NCBI GenBank assembly: GCA_002395805.1
Contig: DGVB01000011.1
Span: 1 to 45,703, forward strand
DNA length: 45,703 nt
Direction of reading: 5' to 3'
From: Bacteroidales bacterium UBA4295
Lineage (GTDB): Bacteria; Bacteroidota; Bacteroidia; Bacteroidales; Paludibacteraceae
Shown here: piece after piece, positions 26,369 to 33,510 of the stretch
Layout of the letters: the number at the start of each line of letters is the position of its first letter
Numbering within the stretch: the stretch's first letter is position 1
Program-made: the position numbers and the translations under genes
Notes under the pieces: model-generated
The model's database searches: none
Told to the model about the DNA's origin: nothing
What the model saw: the letters and a program-made list of their open reading frames with translations, nothing else

Positions 26369-27023
26369 CTGCCACGCAGAGCACAATCTCGCCTTTCGGC
26401 GCTTTCGCTTTGAAATGCGCTATCAGCTCCGCCAGGGTGCCCCGTACGGTCTCCTCATGGATCTTACTGATCTCTCGCGTCACAGACGCTTTGCGTTCTT
26501 CACCGCAGGCTGCGGCTAACTGCTCCAGCGTCTTGACGAGCCGGAAAGGCGACTCATAGACGATAAAGGTCTGGTCCAGCGAAGCCAGGTACTGCAGGCG
26601 GGTCTGACGGCCTTTCTTCTGCGGCAGGAAGCCTTCGAAATAGAAATGATTGTTCGGCAGTCCGCTATCCACCAGCGCCGGTACAAAAGCCGTAGCACCG
26701 GGGAGGGTCTGTATCTCGATCTCCGCTTCCGCCGCTGCACGCACGAGAAAGAACCCCGGGTCGGAGATAGCGGGAGTACCGGCATCGGAGATGAGCGCGA
26801 TGTTCGCACCCGCTTTCAGCCGCTCCACGATATCCGCCGACGTCTCATGTTCGTTGAACTTATGATGGCTCTTCAAGGGCGTATGAATATCGAAATGCTG
26901 CAGCAGCACGCCGCTCGTGCGCGTGTCTTCCGCCAGAATCAGATCCACTGATTTCAGCACTTCTATCGCTCGGAATGTCATGTCCTGCAGATTGCCTACC
27001 GGTGTTGGAACGATATACAGCAT
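26355..27023 (-). CDS. rsmI: 16S rRNA 2'-O-ribose C1402 methyltransferase
   Basis: Methylates the ribose of C1402 in 16S rRNA using S-adenosylmethionine. The 222 aa show the RsmI signature: LYIVPTPVGNLQDMTFRAI, EDTRTSGVLL, LISDAGTPAISDPGF and YESPFRLVKTLEQ. The C-terminal DNA-recognition-like extension of longer homologues is absent, as in many Bacteroidetes. The stop is inside a heptamer array. Confidence 0.95.
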   Translation of the reverse strand: MLYIVPTPVGNLQDMTFRAIEVLKSVDLILAEDTRTSGVLLQHFDIHTPLKSHHKFNEHETSADIVERLKAGANIALISDAGTPAISDPGFFLVRAAAEAEIEIQTLPGATAFVPALVDSGLPNNHFYFEGFLPQKKGRQTRLQYLASLDQTFIVYESPFRLVKTLEQLAAACGEERKASVTREISKIHEETVRGTLAELIAHFKAKAPKGEIVLCVAGVES

Positions 27024-27045
27024 AATTGCGAATTACGAATTAACC
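27024..27045. repeat. Heptamer tandem repeat, units AATTGCG, AATTACG, AATTAAC
   Basis: Three imperfect 7-base units between rsmI and the upstream coiled-coil gene, reaching the stop region of the latter. Confidence 0.75.
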
Positions 27046-27555
27046 GAATCGTCTGTGCAGGGTTACAATAAACTGCTGGTAACTGTTGCTCTCGGTGTCC
27101 CATCCGAAGCGGCGGATATACTCCATCGCTTCGTCGAACGAACCGAGTGCATTCAGCTCTGTCAGGGTCTTTTGCATCAGTTCGGCGTTCTGACCGAATA
27201 ACTCACGTTGGTATAAGAACCGGTCGCCCAGCGAGATAGCCTGACGGATGTCCGCAACCGCTTTGCCGTAGATAGCCGCTTTCGGAGAAGCATTCTCCTC
27301 TTGTACCTGCTCCGGCTCTGCCGGTTTGGGTTCTACTACAGGGGCAGCTACCACTACCGGTTTCTCTACCACCACCTCTTTGATTACCTCTACGGGTTTC
27401 TCCACAACCTTCTCTACCACCTTCTCCACCACTTGCGGTTCCGGTGCAGGACGGCTCTTGAGTTCGTCTAATTCCGCTTCGAGGGACGCCAACTCCGCTT
27501 CCAGCGTGGCGATCCGCTCCTCAAGCGACTCAAAATATTTAATTACTTCTTCCAT
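27040..27555 (-). CDS. Coiled-coil protein with Val/Pro/Glu-rich linker, unknown function
   Basis: A 171-aa protein. Residues 1-35 form a coiled coil with clear heptads (EERIATLEAELASLEAELDEL). Residues 36-85 are a low-complexity linker of VVEKPV-type repeats and Pro/Glu. The C-terminal 80 residues form a compact helical domain (AAIYGKAVADIRQAISLGDRFLYQRELFGQNAELM ... YIRRFGW, in pieces). The C-terminal domain is of a kind seen in conserved Bacteroidetes proteins of unknown function. No signal peptide or membrane segment, so cytoplasmic. Confidence 0.8.
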   Translation of the reverse strand: MEEVIKYFESLEERIATLEAELASLEAELDELKSRPAPEPQVVEKVVEKVVEKPVEVIKEVVVEKPVVVAAPVVEPKPAEPEQVQEENASPKAAIYGKAVADIRQAISLGDRFLYQRELFGQNAELMQKTLTELNALGSFDEAMEYIRRFGWDTESNSYQQFIVTLHRRFG

Positions 27556-27570
27556 GAAGAATGGTCAATT

Positions 27571-27621
27571 TTGAATTTTGAATTATGTAATAATCGTGCC
27601 CTTGGGCTAAGAATTTTGAAT
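27571..27621. repeat. Heptamer tandem repeat, units AATTTTG and AATTATG
   Basis: Three units, an interruption of about 20 bases containing the small palindrome CCCTTGGG, then AATTTTG again. Fills the gap between the POT transporter and coiled-coil genes. Confidence 0.8.
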
Positions 27622-29159
27622 TACTTCGTTGCGTCTTCCAGTTTGCCCATCATTGCGAACATGAAGATAGCGGCAATCAGGCATACGCCGATAAATACGC
27701 TCCATACGAGCCACAGCGGCAGACTGCCCCAGAGGAAGCCGCCTACGGAAACGAGGAAGTTGCCTAATGCGGTAGCTACAAACCAACCGCCCATCATCAT
27801 TCCTTTGTATTGCGGAGGAGCAACCTTGCTCACAAACGATATACCCATCGGGCTGAGGAGCAACTCGCCGAAAGTGAGTACCAGATATGTGAGGATCAGT
27901 ACATTGGAGTTAACGAAGGTGCCGCCTCCAGTGACGCGTGCCAGTTCTTGTTCGGCAGGTGTAAGCAGACCGACTGAGCAGAATGCCATTACGGCATAAG
28001 CTGCTGCGGCTACCAGCATACCATAGGCAATCTTACGCGGAGCGGAAGGCTCTTTGCCTTTCTTCGCCAGCGCGCCGAAGATAGCCATGCTCACCGGCGT
28101 CAAGGCTACTACGTAGAACGGGTTGAACTGCTGGAAGATAGGAGCGGAGATACCGATCTCTGCCGGATGGCTGAGATATTTGTATGCCAGCGCACCGATC
28201 ACAGCGATACCCACGCAGCTCCAGATCATCTTCGCTTTCTTTGTTCCTTCGCCGAAAATACCGAACAGCGCATATACCAGAATAGCCACCAGCACCAGGT
28301 TGATAATATCAAACGCCATCGTCTGAACGCCTGTCACTACCGGGTTCACAAACTCATTGGCAAAATAGGTCAGCGTCAGACCGTTCTGGTGGAACGCCAT
28401 CCAGAAGAACAGCACAACCGCAAACACAAGACAGAGCGCCACAATACGTTTCTTGGTCTGCTCCGGCGTCAGCGTCTCTACTTTCTGTCCGCTTGCAGCT
28501 GCCTGCTTGGCAGTGTTCTCCACATGCTTGAACCAAGGGCGGCAAGCATAGTAGATAGCGATACTGAGGATAAGCGAAGCGCACGCTACTGCGAAGGCGA
28601 AATGGTAACTGTCATTGACGCTCACGCCCAGCGAACTCTGAGCCCAGTCCATGATTTTCACGGCTGCCGTAGGAGCAAACATAGCGCCGATGTTAATCGC
28701 CATATAGAACAGCGAGAAAGCGGCGTCGCGGCGGTCTGCGTACTGCGGGTCGTCGTAGAGGTTACCTACCATCACCTGCAGGTTGCCTTTGAAAAGACCT
28801 GTTCCGAAACTGATCAGCACCAGCGCGCCGATCATACCGGTCATCGCTACTGCCGTACTGCCGTATTCCACGCCACCCATCGGGATAGCAAGCAGCACAT
28901 AGCCCAGGAACATGATAATAATACCTATTGTCACGCATTTGCCGTAACCGATCTTGTCGGCTACTATACCACCGATCAGCGGCAGGAAATAGACGAACGC
29001 AAGGAACGTAGAGTAAATAGCACCGGCTGCCGAAGCCGACAGTCCGAAATTAGCGCGCAAGAAAAGCGCAAACACGGCTAACATCGTGTAGTAGCCGAAA
29101 CGCTCGCCTGTGTTGGCCAGAGCCAACGCGAACAATCCTTTGGGTTGATTCTTAAACAT
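27621..29159 (-). CDS. Proton-coupled peptide transporter, POT/PTR family
   Basis: A 512-aa major-facilitator protein importing di- and tripeptides with protons. The N-terminal ANTGERFGYYTMLAVFALFL carries the POT family ExxERFxYY motif; GADKIGYGK-type loop (VADKIGYGKCVTIG) and SFGTGLFKGNLQVMVGNLYDDP follow. About 14 membrane segments, as usual for bacterial members. Flanked by heptamer arrays on both sides. Confidence 0.93.
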   Translation of the reverse strand: MFKNQPKGLFALALANTGERFGYYTMLAVFALFLRANFGLSASAAGAIYSTFLAFVYFLPLIGGIVADKIGYGKCVTIGIIIMFLGYVLLAIPMGGVEYGSTAVAMTGMIGALVLISFGTGLFKGNLQVMVGNLYDDPQYADRRDAAFSLFYMAINIGAMFAPTAAVKIMDWAQSSLGVSVNDSYHFAFAVACASLILSIAIYYACRPWFKHVENTAKQAAASGQKVETLTPEQTKKRIVALCLVFAVVLFFWMAFHQNGLTLTYFANEFVNPVVTGVQTMAFDIINLVLVAILVYALFGIFGEGTKKAKMIWSCVGIAVIGALAYKYLSHPAEIGISAPIFQQFNPFYVVALTPVSMAIFGALAKKGKEPSAPRKIAYGMLVAAAAYAVMAFCSVGLLTPAEQELARVTGGGTFVNSNVLILTYLVLTFGELLLSPMGISFVSKVAPPQYKGMMMGGWFVATALGNFLVSVGGFLWGSLPLWLVWSVFIGVCLIAAIFMFAMMGKLEDATK

Positions 29160-29164
29160 AAAAT

Positions 29165-29219
29165 ATGATTTTTAATTCGTAATTTTTAATTCGTAATTTT
29201 TAATTTTTAATTTTTAATT
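29165..29219. repeat. Heptamer tandem repeat, units AATTTTT and AATTCGT
   Basis: Seven consecutive 7-base units fill the gap between ilvE and the POT gene and provide the ilvE end VIKN-stop. Confidence 0.92.
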
Positions 29220-30280
29220 ACCTCACACCAGTGATGTTTGTCCTCGGCTCGGCCGAACTGGATATCGCGGAGGGCATGATAGAGCTCCGACAGTACCGGT
29301 CCGGGTTCGTCGCCAAAATGGTAGATCTTGTCCTTCTCCGGGTCGATCACCTTGTCTATAGGGCTGATGACGCAGGCGGTACCGCAGGCTGCGGCTTCGG
29401 ACATGTCCGCCAACTCTTCCAGCCGTATATGCCGCCGCGTCACTTTATACCCCCTCTCCCGCGCCAATGTCATCAGGCTGTCATTCGTGATACTCGGCAG
29501 AATAGCGCTGCTCCGCGGAGTAAGGTATTCAATCAGAAAACTTTCTTCTTTTAACTTTCCCGCTTCTTTCAACTTTAAACTTTCAACTTTCAACTTTCTA
29601 ATTCCTATAAAGTTCGCCGCACTGCACTCGTCGATATACCGGTGATATTTGGCGTCGAGGAAAAGACAGTCCATCCCTTGCGCATGTGCCGGTTCGGTAG
29701 CCCGGAAGGACGAAGCGTAGTTGCCTCCTACCTTGAAGGTACCTGTGCCATAAGGCGCCGCACGGTCCACATGCCTGTTCACGACGAAGGTCGTGCAATG
29801 AAACTTACCCGGGTAGTACGGTCCGATAGGGGAGGGGATGACGATGAACTCAAAATCCCGTCCGGGACCTACACCGAGCCGCGGCGTCGTCCCGATCAGC
29901 AACGGCCGGAAATACAAGGTCGCGCCTGTTCCGTAGGGCGGCAGGAAATCGCGGTTTTTATCCAGCGCCAGACGGATCGCTTTGCCGAATAGCTCTTCCG
30001 GCACGGGAGCCATATACAGCCCCTCGGCGCTTTTCGCCATGCGTTTGGCATTCTCACGCCAGCGGAAGATACGGATCTTGCCGTCCACTCCGCGGAATGC
30101 TTTCAGTCCCTCGAACGCCTCTTGTCCGTATTGCAGACAAGTGGCTGATACATGCAAATGCAAGAACTTGTCTTTGGTGGCGTAGGGTTCTTCCCATACG
30201 CCGTTGTGGTATGCCGAGCGGACGATATAGTCCGGTTCGGTATAGTGAAATCCTAATTTACTCCAATCAATATTTTTCAT
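29207..30280 (-). CDS. ilvE: Branched-chain amino-acid aminotransferase
   Basis: PLP enzyme of fold type IV that interconverts branched-chain amino acids and their 2-oxo acids. The 357 aa contain TFKVGGNYASS with PLP Lys183, DECSAANFIGI and LPSITNDSLMTLA. Residues about 228-249 (RKLKVESLKLKEAGK, then LKEESFLI) are an insertion where homologues go straight from a short loop to YVTP; they are encoded by CTTTCAA/CTTTAAA heptamers at 29548-29605. The insertion sits next to the strand leading to the active-site loop, yet the frame is kept. C-terminal IKN is heptamer-derived. Confidence 0.95.
   Translation of the reverse strand: MKNIDWSKLGFHYTEPDYIVRSAYHNGVWEEPYATKDKFLHLHVSATCLQYGQEAFEGLKAFRGVDGKIRIFRWRENAKRMAKSAEGLYMAPVPEELFGKAIRLALDKNRDFLPPYGTGATLYFRPLLIGTTPRLGVGPGRDFEFIVIPSPIGPYYPGKFHCTTFVVNRHVDRAAPYGTGTFKVGGNYASSFRATEPAHAQGMDCLFLDAKYHRYIDECSAANFIGIRKLKVESLKLKEAGKLKEESFLIEYLTPRSSAILPSITNDSLMTLARERGYKVTRRHIRLEELADMSEAAACGTACVISPIDKVIDPEKDKIYHFGDEPGPVLSELYHALRDIQFGRAEDKHHWCEVIKN
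29548..29605. repeat. Heptamer repeats inserted in frame inside ilvE
   Basis: Units of the CTTTCAA type (including TTTAAAC, TTTCAAC three times) in the middle of the gene, adding about 20 codons relative to the expected loop. Same unit as the array at 26344. Confidence 0.88.
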
Positions 30281-30283
30281 TTC

Positions 30284-30823
30284 TCAATCATCAAACAGCG
30301 TGTCCAGCACGCTCAGTTCCGTTTGCCACGGATGTTTATCTGTCCATATCTGTCCGCTCCAATCCTGCGTTCTCCTTTGTACATTGTACATCGTACATCG
30401 TACATCGGTTGGCCTTTCTTTTTTCAGCAAACTCGCAATTGTCGCGTTCAGTTCGTCATTCAGGTCTATCAGCCATTTGTACTCGCGTTCGTAGAACGGC
30501 TTCAGGTAATCGGCGAAGTACATGAAATACGGCGTGTGTTGGTAGGCGCTTACGAGGGTGATCCAATGTTGGTGTTGCCATCGCGTCTGGTAACTGATCT
30601 CGATATCCCGCGTCAGTTGCTTGTGTTCCACTTTCTTTACAGGAACGGTCAGCCGCACCAATTCGTAATTGTGCATTGTGCATTGTGCATTGTGCATTGC
30701 AATCGTGCAACGGTTGCGAAACGTCTGTTTCTCAAACGTCTCCATCTGCTCGATCGTCGCCGGCTCGCGCATCAGCGCCTCCATATACGACCTCGGCGGC
30801 AAATATGCTGTGGGTAGTACCAT
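30284..30823 (-). CDS. WbqC-like family protein with repeat insertions
   Basis: A 179-aa protein opening MVLPTAYLPPRSYMEALM and holding the QTFRNRC and LTVPVKK blocks typical of WbqC-like proteins, which occur in surface polysaccharide loci; the reaction is not established. Two repeat-derived insertions are visible: AMHNAQCTMHNYE after NRCTI (heptamer GTGCATT) and DVRCTMYNVQ near residue 145 (heptamer GTACATC). The stop lies three bases before the ilvE start region, so the two are probably co-transcribed. Confidence 0.8.
   Translation of the reverse strand: MVLPTAYLPPRSYMEALMREPATIEQMETFEKQTFRNRCTIAMHNAQCTMHNYELVRLTVPVKKVEHKQLTRDIEISYQTRWQHQHWITLVSAYQHTPYFMYFADYLKPFYEREYKWLIDLNDELNATIASLLKKERPTDVRCTMYNVQRRTQDWSGQIWTDKHPWQTELSVLDTLFDD
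30376..30408. repeat. Heptamer repeat inside the WbqC-like gene, unit GTACATC/GTACATT
   Basis: Four 7-base units in frame, read as DVRCTMYNV on the minus strand. Confidence 0.9.
30660..30703. repeat. Heptamer repeat inside the WbqC-like gene, unit GTGCATT
   Basis: AATTCGT, AATT, then four GTGCATT units, read as AMHNAQCTMHNYE. The same GTGCATT unit occurs inside lepB at 31590. Confidence 0.92.
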
Positions 30824-30830
30824 TCGTCAA

Positions 30831-30989
30831 TGTTTTTTGTGTTTATGTCTTTAAAATGCTTTTACTCTTTAGAGTTTGGAATTTGATGATAAAAGTTATC
30901 TGGGAGTTTACTCACAAGTAAGTTTTATTAGCAAATTTCAATTAAGCGAAGCTTTAAAGCATTTTAAAGGGTTTTTATTGTTTTTTTCT
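30831..30989 (+). ncRNA. Cloverleaf element, copy B (candidate structured RNA)
   Basis: P1 pairs 30849-30862 with 30956-30969 (14 of 14). P2 is ACTC-TTTA-GAGT (30864-30875). P3 pairs TTGGAATTTG with CAAATTTCAA (one G-T pair) and ATAAAA with TTTTAT, apex TATCTGGGAGTTTACTCACA (30898-30917). P4 is AAGC-GAA-GCTT (30944-30954). Flanks TTTTTTGTGTTTATG and GGGTTTTTATTGTTTTTTT. It lies between the WbqC-like gene and lepB, which are both on the minus strand, so it is antisense to them if read like copy A. Confidence 0.75.
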
Positions 30990-31001
30990 AAAACCTCCGC
31001 A

Positions 31002-32372
31002 CTATCTCTTCGCTCCTCTGCCAATCCGGTTCCAGCGGATAGAGTGTTTGTCCTTATCCAGCGAGAGCCAAATGAACACCGGCCTTCCCACAATATGATC
31101 CTCCGGCACAAAACCCCAGTACCGGCTGTCGGCACTGTTATGCCGGTTGTCGCCCTGCATCCAGTAGTAATCCATCGCAAACTCATATTCCTCGCCGATA
31201 GCCATGGGCTTGAACTCATAGGCGTCGGCAATGCGCTTGTAAACCCAATAATTCTCTTCGGTAATCAAGATCTTGTCGCCTTTGCGGGGAATATAGATCG
31301 GTCCGTAGTTGTCGCGCGTCCATTCATTGTGTCCCAGCGGGTACACGGCGCCTCCTTGCGTCTCGGGTTCAACGGCTATAGACAGCACGTGCGGGTTCTT
31401 CTCCAGCTCTTCCTTCATCGCCTCCGTCAGCGGGAAATGCCAGGTCTGGGGATCTATCTGCACGCGGTCAGCTATGCTGATACCGATCTTCTCCAGGTAT
31501 TTGCCGGTGAAGATATGTCCGTCCGTCTGCACAAAATAGTTCAGCTGCAGTCCTTCTCTCTCCGGCTCACGCTCCCATTCGGCATCGCCCATTGTGCATT
31601 GTGAATTGTGCATTGTGAATTTCGTATAAACGACGTTGTCGATTATACGCAAACTGTCTCCCGGCTCTCCCACGCAGCGTTTGACGTAGTTCTCTCTGCG
31701 GTCCACGGGACGTGTGACGATCTCGCCGAACACATCCTTGCGCGACTTCAGCAGCCCCTCGCCGTAGTAATATTTGAGCGTGTAATAGTCCGGATTCTGC
31801 ATCTTCGTGCATACCGTGTCGCCGGCAGGGAAATTGAAAACGACGATGTCCCCTTTCTTCGGGCTCGTCCATCCTGCAAGCCTTTTGTATTCCCAGTGCG
31901 GGTTATCGAGATAACTCTTTCCTCCGCCGAGCCATTCCGGCATCGTGTGTTGCACGAGCGGCATAGACAGGGGCGTCTGAGGCACGCGCGCACCGTAGGC
32001 CATCTTGCTCACGTACAGAAAATCCCCTACGCGCAGACTCTTCTCCAGACTCGAACTCGGTATCTGGTAGTTCTGGAAGATATACAGATTGATGAAATAC
32101 ACCGCCACCAAAGCAAACACGATGGCGTCTATCCATGAAAACAAAGTGTACAGAAACGCATTTTTGTCTTTGTATTTGCGCCACCAGCTGTAGTTGATAT
32201 ACTTGGTGGTGAACATGTCAATGACGAGCGGCAGCAGCGCCAGCCAGCCGAGGCTTGCCCAGTCGCCCCATGCTACCCAAATGACGAACGCCACATACAG
32301 CGTTCCCCAAACCCCTGCGCGAATCCATCCGCCGCGTGTCACTTCGTTAATTCTATCTTGAAAACTTTTCAT
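31002..32372 (-). CDS. lepB: Signal peptidase I
   Basis: Membrane-bound peptidase that cleaves signal peptides from exported proteins. From ATG 32372 the protein has 456 aa: three N-terminal hydrophobic segments, box B IPSSSLEKSLRVGDF with nucleophile Ser108, box D NYVKRCVGEPGD with general-base Lys231, and box E MQGDNRHNSADSRYWG. The residue after the nucleophile is Leu where Met is usual. Residues KFTMHNSQCTMGDAEWE in the middle come from heptamer repeats at 31590. A TTG at 32396 could extend the start by eight codons. Flanked on both sides by cloverleaf elements B and C. Confidence 0.95.
   Translation of the reverse strand: MKSFQDRINEVTRGGWIRAGVWGTLYVAFVIWVAWGDWASLGWLALLPLVIDMFTTKYINYSWWRKYKDKNAFLYTLFSWIDAIVFALVAVYFINLYIFQNYQIPSSSLEKSLRVGDFLYVSKMAYGARVPQTPLSMPLVQHTMPEWLGGGKSYLDNPHWEYKRLAGWTSPKKGDIVVFNFPAGDTVCTKMQNPDYYTLKYYYGEGLLKSRKDVFGEIVTRPVDRRENYVKRCVGEPGDSLRIIDNVVYTKFTMHNSQCTMGDAEWEREPEREGLQLNYFVQTDGHIFTGKYLEKIGISIADRVQIDPQTWHFPLTEAMKEELEKNPHVLSIAVEPETQGGAVYPLGHNEWTRDNYGPIYIPRKGDKILITEENYWVYKRIADAYEFKPMAIGEEYEFAMDYYWMQGDNRHNSADSRYWGFVPEDHIVGRPVFIWLSLDKDKHSIRWNRIGRGAKR
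31590..31623. repeat. Heptamer repeat inside lepB, units GTGCATT and GTGAATT
   Basis: Four 7-base units in frame, read as KFTMHNSQCTM. They fall in the large periplasmic domain between box D and box E, outside the catalytic boxes. Confidence 0.92.
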
Positions 32373-32405
32373 CTTTTTCGGATCATTTTTGACCAATATA
32401 AAAAA

Positions 32406-32563
32406 ATGTTTTTTGTGTTTATTGCTTTTGAATGATTTGGCTCGTTAGAGTGTGGAATTTGGTGATAAATTTATCTGGGAGTTTACTCACAAGTAAATTT
32501 TATTAGCAAATTACAGTAGAAGCAAAGCTTCCAATCATTCAAAAGGGTTTTATATGTTTTTTT
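32406..32563 (+). ncRNA. Cloverleaf element, copy C (candidate structured RNA)
   Basis: P1 pairs 32425-32437 with 32533-32545 (13 of 13, different sequence from A and B). P2 is CTC-GTTA-GAG (32441-32450). P3 pairs TGGAATTTG with CAAATTACA (one mismatch), apex TTATCTGGGAGTTTACTCAC (32471-32490). P4 is GAAGC-AAA-GCTTC (32519-32531). Flanks TTTTTTGTGTTTATTG and GGGTTTTATATGTTTTTTT. It fills the gap between lepB and dapB; its 3' flank overlaps the last codons and stop of dapB. Confidence 0.77.
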
Positions 32564-33359
32564 CTTTTAAAATATTTTCCGCCGCGAGTACAGCGCCGAG
32601 TGCAAAACCTCTGCGGCCTTTGGCTATATGCGTGATAACGATGGTGTCTTCCTCGCTGTCCCATGTCACCTCATGCGTCCCCGGCACTTCCCCTTCGCGG
32701 ATACTCTCGATGGGAATGCAGGCTCCCTTCCCTTCAGGGAGGGGGTGGGGGTAGGCCTCTTCTATCTGCTCCGCGAGCGTCTTTGCCGTTCCGCTCGGCT
32801 TGTCGAGTTTGTGAATATGGTGAATTTCCCTGATAGAAGGTGTATAACCTCCCTCTCCATTCGTAATTTTTAATTCGTAATTCGTCATTGCTTCGGCTAA
32901 ATACTTGTTTAAGCCGAAGAATATATTGACGCCCACGGAGTAATTACTGCTCCATACAAGCATCACTTTGCCTTTCTCATTTTTGAGAACCACTCTGTTC
33001 CTATCTCCCTCCCTACGGGGGAGGGTCGGGGAGAGGCTTTCTATATCCCATCCCGTCGTCCCGCATACTACCGGTACCCCCTGCGCCCAAGCCTTGCGGA
33101 TATTCTCCTCCGCCGTAGCAGGCGTAGTGAACTCAATCGCCACATCCGCACTCCTGAACGCCTCGCTCTGAAAACCTTCGTCCGGAGTATAAAATCTTAC
33201 AGGCGATGCCGGTCCTACAGCGTTAGCGGTCTTACAGTCACTCTGTGACGGTCCTACAGCGCAGCGGTCAATCACACAAGTGATTTGGTGCCCTCTGCTC
33301 CGAGCCACTTCCTCGATCATATGCCCCATTTTGCCGTATCCTATGATAGCTATTTTCAT
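32550..33359 (-). CDS. dapB: Dihydrodipicolinate reductase with four repeat-derived insertions
   Basis: NAD(P)H-dependent enzyme of the lysine/diaminopimelate pathway. Signatures: GYGKMG (7-12), EFTTPATAEENI, CGTTGW, HHIHKLDKPSGTAKTLAE with the catalytic His/Lys region, and EVPGTHEVTW. Four stretches are absent from usual members (about 250 aa) and match repeats: CAVGPSQSDCKTANAVGPA (CTGTARGA array), SLSPTLPRREGDRNR (palindrome), AMTNYELKITNGEGG (heptamers) and AYPHPLPEGKGA (palindrome). All keep the frame and all catalytic motifs remain. The last codons KNI-stop lie in the flank of cloverleaf copy C. First gene after the promoter at 33415, so it probably heads the housekeeping run. Confidence 0.95.
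   Translation of the reverse strand: MKIAIIGYGKMGHMIEEVARSRGHQITCVIDRCAVGPSQSDCKTANAVGPASPVRFYTPDEGFQSEAFRSADVAIEFTTPATAEENIRKAWAQGVPVVCGTTGWDIESLSPTLPRREGDRNRVVLKNEKGKVMLVWSSNYSVGVNIFFGLNKYLAEAMTNYELKITNGEGGYTPSIREIHHIHKLDKPSGTAKTLAEQIEEAYPHPLPEGKGACIPIESIREGEVPGTHEVTWDSEEDTIVITHIAKGRRGFALGAVLAAENILKEKNI
32723..32755. repeat. C/G-rich palindromic repeat inside dapB (second)
   Basis: CTCCCTTCCCTTCAGGGAGG followed by GGGTGGGGGTAGG, read as AYPHPLPEGKGA. The string GGGTGGGGGTAGG recurs at 44974-44986 in an unrelated gene, also read as EAYPHP. Confidence 0.88.
32859..32890. repeat. Heptamer repeat inside dapB, units AATTTTT and AATTCGT
   Basis: Four 7-base units in frame, read as MTNYELKITN. 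Confidence 0.9.
33006..33036. repeat. C/G-rich palindromic repeat inside dapB (first)
   Basis: CTCCCTCCCTACGGGGGAGG followed by GTCGGGGAGAG, read as LSPTLPRREG; nearly the same as the repeat in the esterase gene at 2282 (LTPTLPSKEG). Confidence 0.9.
33195..33269. repeat. CTGTARGA array inside dapB
   Basis: Core octamers TCTTACAG and TCCTACAG alternate strictly (four in all). Spacers: GCGATGCCGG, CGTTAGCGG, TCACTCTGTGACGG, CGCAGCGG. Two spacers are mini-hairpins (GGC-GAT-GCC with the neighbouring G, GTCAC-TCT-GTGAC). Confidence 0.92.
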
Positions 33360-33414
33360 GTGCTTTATATGTGTGTACGTGCGTATAAATATGTGTGCGC
33401 ACGAAAATCGGCCG

Positions 33415-33446
33415 CAAAATTACAAAAAAAAAACGATATACGCAAA
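33415..33446 (-). promoter_or_regulatory. Bacteroidetes-type promoter of dapB
   Basis: On the minus strand TTTG (33446-33443), 20 bases, TAATTTTG (33422-33415). Transcription start near 33408, leader about 48 bases. Confidence 0.82.
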
Positions 33447-33456
33447 CGCATATATG

Positions 33457-33478
33457 CAAAAAGAGCGCCGAAGCGCTC
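33457..33478 (-). terminator. Intrinsic terminator of the giant surface protein gene
   Basis: Minus strand GAGCGC-TTCG-GCGCTC followed by TTTTT. The plus strand side is also followed by a T run (33480-33485), so it may work in both directions. Confidence 0.88.
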
Positions 33479-33510
33479 CTTTTTTACCAAATCCGTCAAT
33501 TTTTCCACAA

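Noticed and set aside
9343..32563. Cloverleaf copies as simple intrinsic terminators
   Set aside because: The T-rich 3' flank fits a terminator, but the conserved apex, P2 and P4, the 5' flank and the orientation opposite to neighbouring genes at B and C are not explained by it.
33457..33485. Small inverted repeat as a regulatory operator
   Set aside because: The 6-bp G/C stem with TTCG loop and T runs on both sides is fully explained by a terminator.
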